Assembly: GCF_965249985.1 (NCBI RefSeq)
Contig: NZ_OZ252280.1
Reading direction: 5' to 3' (one strand)
Length of the DNA stretch: 64,000 bases
Source: Algiphilus sp022763315
GTDB taxonomy: Bacteria; Pseudomonadota; Gammaproteobacteria; Nevskiales; Nevskiaceae
A program made the position numbers and the translations under genes. Below the pieces are notes generated by a model. That model had not been told where the DNA came from, made no database searches, and saw only the letters and a list, made by a program, of their open reading frames with translations. Of the stretch, positions 8,721 through 18,279 are shown piece after piece. Position 1 is the stretch's first letter, and each line of letters begins with the position of its first letter.

Positions 8721-9437
8721 TCAGTAGAAGGGGTCGCTCTGCGGACCACGGAAGCTGTAGCGGAAGCCGAGGCGAATGTCGTCCGCGGTGTAGTCGCCGC
8801 CCTCGTCCAGATCGTACTCGGCCATGCGGTACTCACCAATCACAGCAAAGGAGTTGCTGATCTGGAAGGCGACACTGCCAAGGATTTCCTCAAGCTCGCC
8901 AAAATCAAAATCATTGGCGAGGCGGTAGGTGGCCGCAACATGAAGATTGGGGATCACCACCCAGTTGACGCCACCACGATAGGAAATGCTCGAGCTGCTT
9001 TCATCCGCAGTCGCACCACTGACGCCGATGATGCGTACTTCGCTGTCGAAGTTGCCTACCGAGAGAAACGGCGTAATGACGTCATTCTCACCGAAGCTGT
9101 AGCGGATGCCGCCATCGAAGTATTGTTCGCGCAGACGACGCGAGGAACCCTCCGGGGTCGTGCCATCGCGCTGCTCGGCGTTGTCGATGTTCACGCTCTG
9201 AAACGCACCCTCGACAAAGAACAGGCTGCCCAGCCCCATGCGCAGACGCATCCCGGCGCCGATATCGGAATCATCGACCCCCTGTGCGCTGACTTCGCTC
9301 TCCAGAGCGGTATAGGTTAGATAGGCGTCGATCGCCGAAAAGGGGGACATCCCCTCTTCTCCGCTCTGGGCAGCGGCGCTGAAGGCGCAGCTCGCCCCGA
9401 GCAAGCCGGCAATGGACACAATGCTAAGTTGGCGCAT
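8721..9437 (-). CDS. outer-membrane beta-barrel protein
   Basis: A 238-residue exported protein. A signal peptide ends in AFSAAAQ at about residue 24. The remainder alternates aromatic and polar residues in short strands (IRYSFGENDVITPFLSVGN, ISYRGGVNWVVIPNLHVAATYRL, IRLGFRYSF), the pattern of an eight-stranded OmpA/OmpW-size barrel. The C-terminus is aromatic (DPFY), although the usual terminal phenylalanine is not exact. GGGAGG precedes the ATG by four bases. I cannot assign it to a named porin. The 168 bases between it and the acylase gene hold nothing recognisable. Confidence 0.7.
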   Translation of the reverse strand: MRQLSIVSIAGLLGASCAFSAAAQSGEEGMSPFSAIDAYLTYTALESEVSAQGVDDSDIGAGMRLRMGLGSLFFVEGAFQSVNIDNAEQRDGTTPEGSSRRLREQYFDGGIRYSFGENDVITPFLSVGNFDSEVRIIGVSGATADESSSSISYRGGVNWVVIPNLHVAATYRLANDFDFGELEEILGSVAFQISNSFAVIGEYRMAEYDLDEGGDYTADDIRLGFRYSFRGPQSDPFY

Positions 9438-9605
9438 GGAACCTCCCGTTCTCCCGCATTCATTGTTCTGGCAGACCGCCCCGCCGGCGCGCCGTATGGC
9501 GCGTTTCCAACAGCAGCCCCCGGTCGGTCTGGCGAAGGCCTAAGCCTAAAGCAAGGCAAAGCATTACACATCTGGCGACGCCGGGTGACGCCGGCGGCGC
9601 TGTGC

Positions 9606-11984
9606 TCAGGACGGCGGCTGAAGCCGCAGCGTGGACACGGTCGGCCCCGGCAGCAACGGGCTCGCTTGCGCCTCCACCCAGTCGTCATGCCCGGCACGGT
9701 AATGTGGCGACAAGGGATGGCCACTCTGGCCGCCCGGCATGTGGAAGACGCCTTCCGATTCGCCGCCGGGCCGGACGATCAGGCGCTGCGAGGCGCCGAA
9801 GCGCGGCCCCTGTACGCGCACCACATCGCGGTCTCCTGGCAGGCCCACTGCCGGCATATCGAGCAACGGCGACAGCGCGGGCAGTGCGCGGCTGAGCGGA
9901 TGACGCATGTCGAGCTGATTGATCCGTCCCCAACGGAACTGCGCCACAGGCGTTGGCGCACGCCTGATCACCACATCAAGCGCGTCGAGCAGCAGCGCCG
10001 GCCAACTGGCATAGCGCGGATCCAGCAGATGCGCCGGCTGGGCTTCGATCATGGCCCAGACCGCCGCCTGACTGGCCGGAAAGTCCGCCGCAAAGTCGGG
10101 AAATCGCGCTCGCACCGGCGCCACGACGGCGTGCAGCACCTGATCGCTCACGCGCTGATTCCATCGTCGCAACAGCGCGTAGCGCGCGCTGTCGACAGTG
10201 GCTGTCGGGACCGCCTCGCCGAGCAAGGCGTTGACTGCGTCGCGCCAGGGGTATTCGGCCGCCTCGGGGCTTTCCAGCAGCGTGCGAAGGTACCGCTGCC
10301 AGTGCGCCAGATAGTGGTTCTCGACATCCGTCTGTATCGCAAGTGCTGCGGTCACATCTACTGGCCCAGGCTCTGCTTGCAGTCGCTCTGCCAGTCGCTG
10401 CTGTCGCGCTGCAAAGGCATAGCCGCCATCACCGAGCAACGCCAGGTCGGTGCCATCCAGCAGTCGAGCATTGGCCGTGGCAAGCCGCCCGGATGGCAGA
10501 TCGAGCAGACGCGGATAGTCGCTTTCGTCGAGCCAGCCGCGCCACGCACCCGCCTGCTGCCAGGACACCGGGCGCATCGCCGCCGGCCCGGCGCGATCCG
10601 GTATCCGGCCAGCGATGGTCCAACCGATGCGTCCCGTCCGGGTCGCCACCACAGCGGACTGGGGCGGCAGGCCGGCTCCGTTGAGCACCGCCACCGCTTC
10701 CTCCAGCGTGCGCGCGGATTCCATCCCGATCACTTCGAGATTGACAGCGCCTTCCAGAGCCGCCAGCCAGCGCACGGCATGGCGCTCGTCGGCGGTGGTG
10801 CCCTCGACCACGGGGCCCCAGCGCGTGGTCTCGACGGTGATCTCCACCGCTTCGCCGCCGGCCACCTCAAGTCTTTGGTCGTGGCGGCCGAAAGCCTCCA
10901 CCCCCTCCGGCGTGCGGTAGCCGCCTTCGGCGAGGGCCAGCACGACGCGCTCGGACCAGGCGCCGTAACTGTTGGTGAAGGCCCAGGCGACATGGCCATT
11001 GGAACCGGCAACCATGACGGGCAACCCGGGCAAGGTCACGCCGACCAGATCGAGCACATGGCCATCGCGATCGGCATCCGCGTGATCCTGGGCATCGACC
11101 CGAAAACGCATGCGGTACCAGGTATTGGGCAGATCCAGGCCAAGGTGCATATCGCCAGCGAGCAGCGCTGACCCGCCGCCGGTATGCGCCGCGGCTACCG
11201 CGAAACTGTTGCTGCCCAGTCCCGACAGACGCCGCGTCGACGCGGGCTCCCCCAGGAACAGCGTGCTCGGCAGGCTGCGCAGATCGAGGGCGTCGGGCCC
11301 TGGCAAAGCGGGCATGGGCGCGCCTTCCCCTTGCAAGGGCGCATCCCACGGGGTGCGTGTAGGGACCAGGAAATCGACCAACGCCAAGGGCAGCGCCGTC
11401 TCCATGCGTGCCAGCTTGAGGGCACGCTCGGCATGTTCGTCGGTGAGCAGGAAAAACATGGCCGCGGCCACCAGGAAGGTGTCCTCCACGGCCCAGGGCT
11501 GCGGTGACTGCCGGAGCAGCAGATACTCCAGCGGGTCTGCGCTGAGCTGTTCAAGACCGGCGTTGACGCCATCGCGGTAGGCGAAGAGGAGGGCCTGCTG
11601 TTCGGGCGGCAGTCGGCGCGTCCATTCCCGCGCGCGCTCGCGCAGCAGAAACACGCGCCGTGCGCGATCGAAGGGCAAGGCCTCGGCGCCGACCAGGGCG
11701 GCCAGCTCGCCGGCGCCGCCACGACGCGCCAGATCCATCTGGAAGAAGCGTTCCTGGGCATGCAGGAATCCGGTCGCGCGCGCAAGATCGACACGGCTCC
11801 GGGCGTGCACGGTCGGTACGCCCTGTGCATCGCGTTCGATGGTCACCGCTGCCCTCAGTCCGCGCAGCGGCAGCGTGCCTTCCTGAAGGGGCCGACTCGC
11901 CCACAACACAATGGCGGCGGCCGCACACAGCGCAACAGCCAGACCCATCGCTACCACCAGGCCTCGAAGCAGCCATCTCGCCAT
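9606..11984 (-). CDS. penicillin acylase family (Ntn) amidase
   Basis: An N-terminal-nucleophile amidohydrolase of the penicillin G acylase / acyl-homoserine-lactone acylase group. One N-terminal hydrophobic segment (about residues 4-28) would anchor or export it to the periplasm. The alpha-subunit region contains RDAQGVPTVHARS and GFLHAQERFFQMDLAR. The self-cleavage site is LGSNSFAV with Ser258 as the new N-terminal nucleophile, followed by LLAGDMHLGLDLPNTWYRM. The precursor is 792 residues, normal for the family. The start is the ATG with GGGGAGAGG just upstream; another ATG eight codons earlier is possible. The substrate (beta-lactam, AHL or peptide) cannot be read from sequence. Confidence 0.87.
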   Translation of the reverse strand: MARWLLRGLVVAMGLAVALCAAAAIVLWASRPLQEGTLPLRGLRAAVTIERDAQGVPTVHARSRVDLARATGFLHAQERFFQMDLARRGGAGELAALVGAEALPFDRARRVFLLRERAREWTRRLPPEQQALLFAYRDGVNAGLEQLSADPLEYLLLRQSPQPWAVEDTFLVAAAMFFLLTDEHAERALKLARMETALPLALVDFLVPTRTPWDAPLQGEGAPMPALPGPDALDLRSLPSTLFLGEPASTRRLSGLGSNSFAVAAAHTGGGSALLAGDMHLGLDLPNTWYRMRFRVDAQDHADADRDGHVLDLVGVTLPGLPVMVAGSNGHVAWAFTNSYGAWSERVVLALAEGGYRTPEGVEAFGRHDQRLEVAGGEAVEITVETTRWGPVVEGTTADERHAVRWLAALEGAVNLEVIGMESARTLEEAVAVLNGAGLPPQSAVVATRTGRIGWTIAGRIPDRAGPAAMRPVSWQQAGAWRGWLDESDYPRLLDLPSGRLATANARLLDGTDLALLGDGGYAFAARQQRLAERLQAEPGPVDVTAALAIQTDVENHYLAHWQRYLRTLLESPEAAEYPWRDAVNALLGEAVPTATVDSARYALLRRWNQRVSDQVLHAVVAPVRARFPDFAADFPASQAAVWAMIEAQPAHLLDPRYASWPALLLDALDVVIRRAPTPVAQFRWGRINQLDMRHPLSRALPALSPLLDMPAVGLPGDRDVVRVQGPRFGASQRLIVRPGGESEGVFHMPGGQSGHPLSPHYRAGHDDWVEAQASPLLPGPTVSTLRLQPPS

Positions 11985-12055
11985 CGCCCTCTCCCCTACC
12001 GCGATCACTGCGAGCAGCTAGCGTGCCACGGCCTCGTTCCGGCGGCCAGCCCGCG

Positions 12056-12637
12056 TCAGCGGGCGTACCAGCGGGCGTCCAATGCCTTGAAGACACGCTC
12101 GGGGTACCACAGCTTGCCGAAGCTGCCGTTGTAGCGCGCCAACGCCTCGTGCCAGCGCCCTTCGGCGCGCTGGTAATAATGGCTGAGGATCGTGCAGCCA
12201 TAGCGCAGATTCGTGGCGACATCGAACAGATTGTCCTGCGGTCGGCCCAGTTCCTCGAGCCAGAACGGCATGACCTGCATCAACCCGCGCGCGCCCGCGT
12301 GCGACAGCGCGAAACGCTCGAAACGTGACTCCACCTCGATCACCGCGAGCACCATCTCCGGCGGTACGCCGGCCCGCGTCGCCTCGGCGTGAATCAGGCG
12401 CAGCCATTCCAGGCGCTGCTCGCGCTCTGGAACGAATGGCGCAAGGCGCTGCGCCATATCGAGCAGCCAGACTTCGGCGTCGAAGGGATGGGCAAAGCTG
12501 TCCGAGGCGCCCACCGCCTGCATCAGCGCCGCACGCAGTTCCGGCGAAACGGGCCGAGCCGACTCCGCCGCCGAGACGCCGCCGACAGCCAGCAGCAGAC
12601 TGCTAGCCAGCGCGTATGCGGTCCAGCAGCGCGGCAT
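12056..12637 (-). CDS. lytic transglycosylase (SLT domain)
   Basis: A short (193-residue) soluble lytic transglycosylase that cleaves peptidoglycan between MurNAc and GlcNAc with 1,6-anhydro product. A signal sequence (AYALASSLLLAVGGVSAAES) is followed by a linker and the SLT domain: PPEMVLAVIEVESRF with the catalytic glutamate, SHAGARGLMQVMPFW, NLRYGCTILSHYY and ALARYNGS. The start overlaps the 3' end of proS by 35 bases, so it probably follows proS in one transcript. No LysM or other binding module is present. Confidence 0.88.
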   Translation of the reverse strand: MPRCWTAYALASSLLLAVGGVSAAESARPVSPELRAALMQAVGASDSFAHPFDAEVWLLDMAQRLAPFVPEREQRLEWLRLIHAEATRAGVPPEMVLAVIEVESRFERFALSHAGARGLMQVMPFWLEELGRPQDNLFDVATNLRYGCTILSHYYQRAEGRWHEALARYNGSFGKLWYPERVFKALDARWYAR

Positions 12638-14306
12638 GGTCTGAAGGAACACGCTGTGCCTCGCTGTCGCTGCGACGGCGGTACTCGTATTGACCATCGG
12701 CCAGTGCCTTGTCGCCGATGACAACGCGGTGCGGGATGCCGAGCAGTTCACTGTCGGCAAACATCACGCCGGGTCGTAGCCCGCGGTCATCGAGCAGCAC
12801 CTCGACGCCTGCGGCCTGCGCGTCGGCATAGAGCTGCTCCGTAGCCGCGCGCACGGCCTCCGATCGGTCCAGCCCGATGGGGCAGATCACCAGCGCAAAG
12901 GGCGCCACCGCCTGCGGCCAGCAGATGCCTTGGTCATCGTGGCACTGCTCCACCACGGCGGCGGCGATGCGCGATACGCCAATGCCGTAGCACCCCATCT
13001 GCGGGGTGACGGACGCGCCCTCGGCATCGAGCACGGTCAGCTCGAGCGCGCGGGTGTATTTCTCACCAAGCTGGAAGATGTGCCCTACCTCGATGCCGCG
13101 CAAAAAGCGGATATGGCCTTTGCCGTCCGGACTGGGATCGCCCTCGGCGATGTTGCGCAGATCAGCGACCTCCGGTTCCGGGCAGTCCCGGCCCCAGTTG
13201 ACGCCGGTGATATGGAAGTCGTGGCGATTGGCGCCGCACACGAAGTCGGCCAGCGCAGCCGCCGAATGGTCTGCGATCACCGGTACTGGGCAATTGCGCA
13301 CCCCCAGATAACCGGGTGCACAGCCGAAGACGGATTCGATGCGCGTGCCCTCCGCCAACTGCAGCGGGGCAGCCACGGCGGGATGACGCTCGGCCTTGAT
13401 CTCGTTGAGTTCATGGTCACCGCGCAGCGCCAGTGCCACCAGGTTGCCGTCGCTGCCCTCCACCACGACCAGCTTCAGTGTCTGCTCCAGCGGAAGCGCG
13501 AGTAGTTCTGCGACCGCCGCGCAGGTGGCGCGGCCCGGGGTGGCCACATCCTGCGCCGTCTGGCGGGCCTCGGCACGCGCTGATGACGCCACACAGGGAG
13601 CGGCCTCGACATTGGCGGCGTACGGACTGCCGTCAGAGACAGCCAGCAGATCCTCGCCGGCGCCCGCGACGACGTGGAACTCCTCGGAGGCGGTACCGCC
13701 GATATTGCCGGTGTCAGCCTGCACGATGCGGTAGTCCACACCCAGACGATCGAATATGCGCTGGTAGGCCAGACGCATGACGCCGTACTCCCGCGCCAGA
13801 TCGTCATGATCCATATGGAAGGAATAGGCGTCCTTCATCACGAATTCGCGTGCGCGCATCAAACCGAAGCGCGGGCGGATCTCGTCCCGGAACTTGGTCT
13901 GGATCTGATAGAGGTTCAGCGGCAGCTGCTTCCAGGAACGGACGTCCTGCTTGACGTGGTGGGTCACGACTTCCTCGTGCGTGGGCCCATAACAGTAGTC
14001 CCGCTTGTGGCGGTCCTTGAGGCGCAACATCTCCGCGCCCATCTGGTCCCAGCGTCCGCTGGCCTGCCAGAGTTCGGCAGGGTGTACCGAGGGCATCAGG
14101 ACCTCCTGCGCGCCCGCACGATTCATTTCCTCGCGCACGATGGCCGTGATCTTCTGCAGCACCCGCAGCCCCATCGGCATCCAGGTATACAGCCCCGATC
14201 CAAGGCGGCGAATCAGGCCCGCGCGCAGCATCAGCTGGTGCGACACCAGCTCTGCTTCGGCTGGCGTTTCGCGGGTGGTGGGGACAAGCATGTGCGACAG
14301 CCGCAT
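12603..14306 (-). CDS. proS: prolyl-tRNA synthetase
   Basis: A class II aminoacyl-tRNA synthetase that charges tRNA-Pro. It is 567 residues, the long bacterial form with the editing (INS) insertion between motifs 2 and 3. Motif 1 is in the LGSGLYTWMPMGLRVL region, motif 2 includes FRDEIRPRFGLMRAREFVMKDAYSF, and motif 3 is QMGCYGIGVSRIAAA. The insertion (about 230-380) contains ALRGDHELNEIK, as in YbaK-like editing domains. The C-terminal anticodon-binding domain ends RRRSDSEAQRV. The ATG before RLSHMLVPTTRE is chosen from family alignment; the open frame extends 19 codons further upstream. Confidence 0.96.
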   Translation of the reverse strand: MRLSHMLVPTTRETPAEAELVSHQLMLRAGLIRRLGSGLYTWMPMGLRVLQKITAIVREEMNRAGAQEVLMPSVHPAELWQASGRWDQMGAEMLRLKDRHKRDYCYGPTHEEVVTHHVKQDVRSWKQLPLNLYQIQTKFRDEIRPRFGLMRAREFVMKDAYSFHMDHDDLAREYGVMRLAYQRIFDRLGVDYRIVQADTGNIGGTASEEFHVVAGAGEDLLAVSDGSPYAANVEAAPCVASSARAEARQTAQDVATPGRATCAAVAELLALPLEQTLKLVVVEGSDGNLVALALRGDHELNEIKAERHPAVAAPLQLAEGTRIESVFGCAPGYLGVRNCPVPVIADHSAAALADFVCGANRHDFHITGVNWGRDCPEPEVADLRNIAEGDPSPDGKGHIRFLRGIEVGHIFQLGEKYTRALELTVLDAEGASVTPQMGCYGIGVSRIAAAVVEQCHDDQGICWPQAVAPFALVICPIGLDRSEAVRAATEQLYADAQAAGVEVLLDDRGLRPGVMFADSELLGIPHRVVIGDKALADGQYEYRRRSDSEAQRVPSDHAALLDRIRAG

Positions 14307-14369
14307 GGGGCGTGGATCCTTCCTTGATTGAGGGTCACATTCTAGCGAGGGCGGCGACGCCAACGCGGC

Positions 14370-14834
14370 TCATTCGTCGCTGACGATCAACCGCTGCTCG
14401 CGCGGACCATCGTCGGTGAAGCGCCAGGCGCGCAATTGCAGCACGCCACGGATATCCAGCGAAACGATGATCTGCAGCGCCTCGGGATGTCCGCTCTCGC
14501 GCAGATCGACGCTCGACGGCGTCGCGTCACCGTGCGGATGGGAGTGATAGATCGCCCATAGCTGCTCTCCGGCTTCACGCATGCGGCGATGGGCCGCCAC
14601 CAGCGCCTGCGGGTCCATCTCGAAGGCCTTTTCGGGCCCCGCCGCGGCATTGCGGATGACATAGATGCGCTTGTCGCCATTGCCGCTCTCGGCAATCAGG
14701 CCGCAGACCTCGCGGTCCGGCTGGCGCTGCGCCTCGTGCATCAACTGGATGGCGATGCGGCGCGGCAGCACGATGGCTGGCGCCTCCCCTGAATCTGCTT
14801 CGCGTTGTGTTCCCACGTGCTCCTCGCTTGTCAT
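14370..14834 (-). CDS. JAMM/MPN+ (Mov34/Rad24-like) metalloprotease
   Basis: A 154-residue stand-alone JAMM protein. The zinc site is complete: a glutamate in the first helix region (REVCGLIAES), then IYHSHPHGDATPSSVD giving the H-x-H-x(n)-S-x-x-D signature. Bacterial relatives either process ubiquitin-like sulfur carriers (Mec+/QbsD type) or have unknown targets. No ThiS/MoaD-like carrier or E1-like gene is adjacent. The start overlaps the prmC stop by four bases (ATGA), so it is translated behind prmC. Confidence 0.83.
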   Translation of the reverse strand: MTSEEHVGTQREADSGEAPAIVLPRRIAIQLMHEAQRQPDREVCGLIAESGNGDKRIYVIRNAAAGPEKAFEMDPQALVAAHRRMREAGEQLWAIYHSHPHGDATPSSVDLRESGHPEALQIIVSLDIRGVLQLRAWRFTDDGPREQRLIVSDE

Positions 14835-15694
14835 CGGATGGCATCCGCGGCGCGTCGGCCAAGACTCACCCGCTCATGCCCGTTCAGATCCCTCACACTC
14901 TCCACGGCTTCAAAGCCCGCCTCGCATAGCAGCGCGCGCACCGCCGCAGCCTGGTCCCAGCCGTGTTCCAGCAACAACTGTCCGCCCGCACGCAGCACGC
15001 GCGGCGCATCGGCGACGATGGCGCGGATCGCGTCCAGCCCGTCGCGCCCCGAAACCAGGGCGTTGACCGGCTCCGCTGCCAACGCGGCCAGGTGCGGATC
15101 GCCCTCGGCGACATAGGGTGGATTGCTGAGCAATACATCCACACTCCGCGCCGCCAGCGCCGAGGTCCAGTCCGCGCAGAGCCACGCCACTTGGCAATCG
15201 TGATGGCGCGCATTGCCTTGCGCCACCCTCAAGGCCGGCAACGAGCGGTCAGTGGCCAACAGCCGACAATCCGGGCGCTCCCGCGCCAGAACCACCGCCA
15301 CGGCGCCGCTACCGGTCCCCAGATCCACGACCGCGGACCCCATGGGGATGCGTTCGATCGCGCATTCCACCAGGGTCTCGGTGTCTGGCCGCGGAATCAA
15401 TACGCTGGGATTGACGGCGAGATCGATGCCGAAGAACTCCTTGACCCCAAGGGTGTAGGCCACTGGCGTGCCGCTGGACCGCGCCGCGACCGCCGCCTCG
15501 AAACGCGCCCGCACGGAGGCGGTAGGGGCGTGATCCGGCCAGGCGTAGAGAAAGCTGCGTGGCTTGCCGAGGGTGGCCGCCAGCAGCAGCTCGGCATCCA
15601 GCGCGGCCGTGTCCGAGCGCTCCGCCAGAAGGGCGCGAGCCGCCCGCAACAGCGCGGCAACGGTGGCATCGTCGGCGGAAGGCTGGTCGCTCAC
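14831..15694 (-). CDS. prmC: peptide chain release factor N5-glutamine methyltransferase
   Basis: A SAM-dependent methyltransferase for the GGQ glutamine of release factors RF1 and RF2. The N-terminal helical part carries ALDAELLLAATLGKPRSFLYAWPDH. SAM motif I is VVDLGTGSGAVAVVLA, and the catalytic NPPY is in LLSNPPYVAEGD. The GTG before SDQPSADDATVAALL is the likely start; an in-frame ATG 50 codons upstream would run into prfA and gives an arginine- and proline-rich extension that relatives lack. It follows prfA, its substrate gene, as is usual. Confidence 0.9.
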   Translation of the reverse strand: MSDQPSADDATVAALLRAARALLAERSDTAALDAELLLAATLGKPRSFLYAWPDHAPTASVRARFEAAVAARSSGTPVAYTLGVKEFFGIDLAVNPSVLIPRPDTETLVECAIERIPMGSAVVDLGTGSGAVAVVLARERPDCRLLATDRSLPALRVAQGNARHHDCQVAWLCADWTSALAARSVDVLLSNPPYVAEGDPHLAALAAEPVNALVSGRDGLDAIRAIVADAPRVLRAGGQLLLEHGWDQAAAVRALLCEAGFEAVESVRDLNGHERVSLGRRAADAIR

Positions 15695-15776
15695 CGCGCC
15701 GCATGGCCGCGCACAGGACGGTGGTCCATCGGGCCTTCGATCAAGAGAGCGGGACAGCCCGGGACCGAGGGGAACA

Positions 15777-16865
15777 TCAGCGGTCCGCCGATTCCGACAG
15801 CGCGGCAAGCTGGTCGGCCTGGTACTCGGCCCGGAGCGGATCAACGACCAGATCCAACTCGCCGGCCAGCACCCGGTCCAGCTGATACAGCGTGAGATTG
15901 ATGCGGTGGTCGGTCACCCGGCCCTGCGGGAAATTGTAGGTGCGGATGCGCTCGGAGCGGTCTCCGCTGCCGACCAGTTGGCGTCGGGTGGCGGCCTCGC
16001 TGGCCTGCCGCTTGCTGCGTTCGGCTTCTTCCAGGCGGGCCTGCAGAAAGGCCATGGCGCGGGCGCGATTCTTGTGCTGACTGCGCTCCTGCTGGCATTC
16101 GACCACGATACCGGTGGGCAAGTGGGTAAGGCGCACGGCGGAATCGGTCTTGTTGACGTGCTGCCCGCCGGCGCCGCTGGAACGGTAGGTGTCCACGCGC
16201 AGATCGTTGGGATTGATCTCGATGGCTTCCATTTCCTTTTGCTCGGGCATCACCGCCACTGTTGCGGCCGAGGTGTGGATCCGCCCGCCGGCCTCGGTTT
16301 CCGGCACGCGCTGCACGCGATGGCCGCCCGATTCGAACTTGAGCCGCGCAAACACATCCGCGCCCTCGACGCGGCCGATGACCTCCTTGAAGCCGCCGTG
16401 TTCGCCGTCGCTCTGCGACAGGATCTCGATGCGCCAGTTCTGCGCCTCGGCATAGCGCGAATACATGCGGAACAGATCCCCGGCAAACAGCGCCGCCTCG
16501 TCGCCGCCGGTGCCGGCGCGAATCTCGAGAAAGACATTGGCCTGGTCACGGCTGTCAGGCGGCACGAGATAGCCCAGGAGCTCCTGCTCAAGGGCTTCGC
16601 GGCGGGCGTGCGCAGTGTCCAGCTCCTCGCGCGCCATCTCCGCCACTTCCGGATCGCTCAGCAGCTGTTCCAGATTGGCCACCTCCTCGCCCAGACGAGC
16701 CCATTCGCCGTAGCGCTCGCTGAGGGCTTCGAGCCGCGCATATTCCTGCCCGAGGCGCGCAAACCGCTGCGCGTCCTCGGCCACTTCGGGCGTGGATAAT
16801 TCCGCTTCGACCTCCTCACGGCGGTCGGCAAGACGGCGGATCTTCTCCAGCAGATTGGGGCTCAT
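15777..16865 (-). CDS. prfA: peptide chain release factor 1
   Basis: RF1 terminates translation at UAA and UAG. It has 362 residues. The GGQ motif lies in SSGAGGQHVNKTDSAVR; the stop-codon recognition loop lies earlier in GTGGDEAALFAGDLFRMYSRYAE and GHRVQRVPETE. It sits between hemA (33 bases upstream) and prmC, the classic hemA-prfA-prmC order of Gammaproteobacteria. Confidence 0.97.
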   Translation of the reverse strand: MSPNLLEKIRRLADRREEVEAELSTPEVAEDAQRFARLGQEYARLEALSERYGEWARLGEEVANLEQLLSDPEVAEMAREELDTAHARREALEQELLGYLVPPDSRDQANVFLEIRAGTGGDEAALFAGDLFRMYSRYAEAQNWRIEILSQSDGEHGGFKEVIGRVEGADVFARLKFESGGHRVQRVPETEAGGRIHTSAATVAVMPEQKEMEAIEINPNDLRVDTYRSSGAGGQHVNKTDSAVRLTHLPTGIVVECQQERSQHKNRARAMAFLQARLEEAERSKRQASEAATRRQLVGSGDRSERIRTYNFPQGRVTDHRINLTLYQLDRVLAGELDLVVDPLRAEYQADQLAALSESADR

Positions 16866-16897
16866 TCCAGGCGATTCTCGGCGGTTGCCCGCCCGCT

Positions 16898-18154
16898 TCA
16901 GTCTTCGGGGAGGTCGAAGAGTTTACGCGCAGCGGACTTGAGCAGCGCCTGTTCCACGGGGTCGGCGTGTCGCAACGTACGCGACGGGGCATGCGCGAGC
17001 CGGTTGGCCAGCGCGCGCAAGGCGTGCTCCAGCACCGCGTCGGGGTCCTCGCCCGCGGCGAGACGGCGACGGGCCTTGGCCAGCACCGCGTCACGCTGCT
17101 CGGTGGCGCGCCCGCGCAGGCCACGGATGGTGCCCGCGACTTCCCGGCTTTCCAGCCATTGGTTGAAGGCTTCGGCTCGATCCGCCACCAGCGTTTCCGC
17201 CTGCTCAGCGGCCTGCTGCCTGAGTCCCATGTTCTGCGCGATGATCTGACGCAGATCGTCGACGGTGTACAGGAAGACGTCGTCAAGCGCGGTCGCCCGG
17301 GTGTCGATATCGCGCGGCACCGCCAGATCGATCATACACATGGGCTTGTGGCGACGTCGGGTCAGGGCGTGCCGGATGGCGTCCACACCCACCACCGGTT
17401 CGCGACTGGAGGTACTGGCCACCAGCAGATCGGCGTCGGAAAGGCGTTCGGGGAGATCCGCCAGCGCAATGGCGTAGCCGTGCACCTCGCGCGCCAGGTG
17501 CTCAGCCTTGGCGATGGTGCGATTGGCGACAATGATGCGGGTCACACCCTGGCTGCGCAGATGCCGCGCGATCAACTGAATCGTCTCGCCGGCGCCGATG
17601 AGGACGGCCGTCTGATCGCGCAGGTCGGTAAAGATGCGTTTGGCCATCTGCACCGCCGCATAGGCGACGGAGACGGGGTGCGCGCCAATCTCGGTCTGGC
17701 TGCGCACCAGCTTGGCGACGGCGAAGGCATGTTGGAAAAGGCGCTGAAGGATCGGGCCGGCGGTGCGCGATGCTTCGGCCAGGGCGTAGGCCTGCTTCAT
17801 TTGCCCCAGGATCTGAGGCTCGCCGATCACCAGTGAATCGAGCCCGGAGGCCACGCGCAGGCTGTGCCGCACGGCACCCAGATCCCGGTGCACGCGCAGA
17901 TAACCGCGCAGTTGCTCCGGATGCGCACCACGCTCAGCGGCCCACCATTCGGCGATGCGATGCTCGGCCGCCGGCTCCAGTACGCCCAGCACTTCCGTGC
18001 GATTGCAGGTCGACAGCAGCGCCGCTTCTTCGATGCCGCCGCGCGCGCGCAGACGCGCCAGCGCATCACCCGCCTCCGTATCCGTAAAGGCGAGTTGCGA
18101 GCGCACTTCGACCGGCGCATTGTGGTGGCTCAAACCGAGCGCAATCAGGGCCAT
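16898..18154 (-). CDS. hemA: glutamyl-tRNA reductase
   Basis: The first committed step of C5-pathway tetrapyrrole synthesis: NADPH reduction of glutamyl-tRNA to glutamate-1-semialdehyde. The N-terminal catalytic domain begins ALIALGLSHHNAPVEVRSQ, and the active-site cysteine is in LLSTCNRTEV. The NADPH domain contains VLIGAGETIQLIARHL. The dimerisation helices are at the C-terminus. It has 418 residues. It is transcribed divergently from the TPR lipoprotein gene, and the intervening 125 bases should contain both promoters; lolB and ispE following on the other side is a standard neighbourhood. Confidence 0.96.
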   Translation of the reverse strand: MALIALGLSHHNAPVEVRSQLAFTDTEAGDALARLRARGGIEEAALLSTCNRTEVLGVLEPAAEHRIAEWWAAERGAHPEQLRGYLRVHRDLGAVRHSLRVASGLDSLVIGEPQILGQMKQAYALAEASRTAGPILQRLFQHAFAVAKLVRSQTEIGAHPVSVAYAAVQMAKRIFTDLRDQTAVLIGAGETIQLIARHLRSQGVTRIIVANRTIAKAEHLAREVHGYAIALADLPERLSDADLLVASTSSREPVVGVDAIRHALTRRRHKPMCMIDLAVPRDIDTRATALDDVFLYTVDDLRQIIAQNMGLRQQAAEQAETLVADRAEAFNQWLESREVAGTIRGLRGRATEQRDAVLAKARRRLAAGEDPDAVLEHALRALANRLAHAPSRTLRHADPVEQALLKSAARKLFDLPED

Positions 18155-18279
18155 ATAACCTTCCGTATTACCCCGCTATTGTCGGCGACCCGCTGTGGCG
18201 GCTCAAGCAGGGGTTCTACGCAGTGCGGCGAAGAGCCGTCGCCATAGATCCGCAACGGACTCCGGTATCCTCTGAACGC

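Noticed and set aside
9429..11171. 580-codon plus-strand frame across the acylase gene
   Set aside because: Antisense to the Ntn-hydrolase motifs; no recognisable protein.
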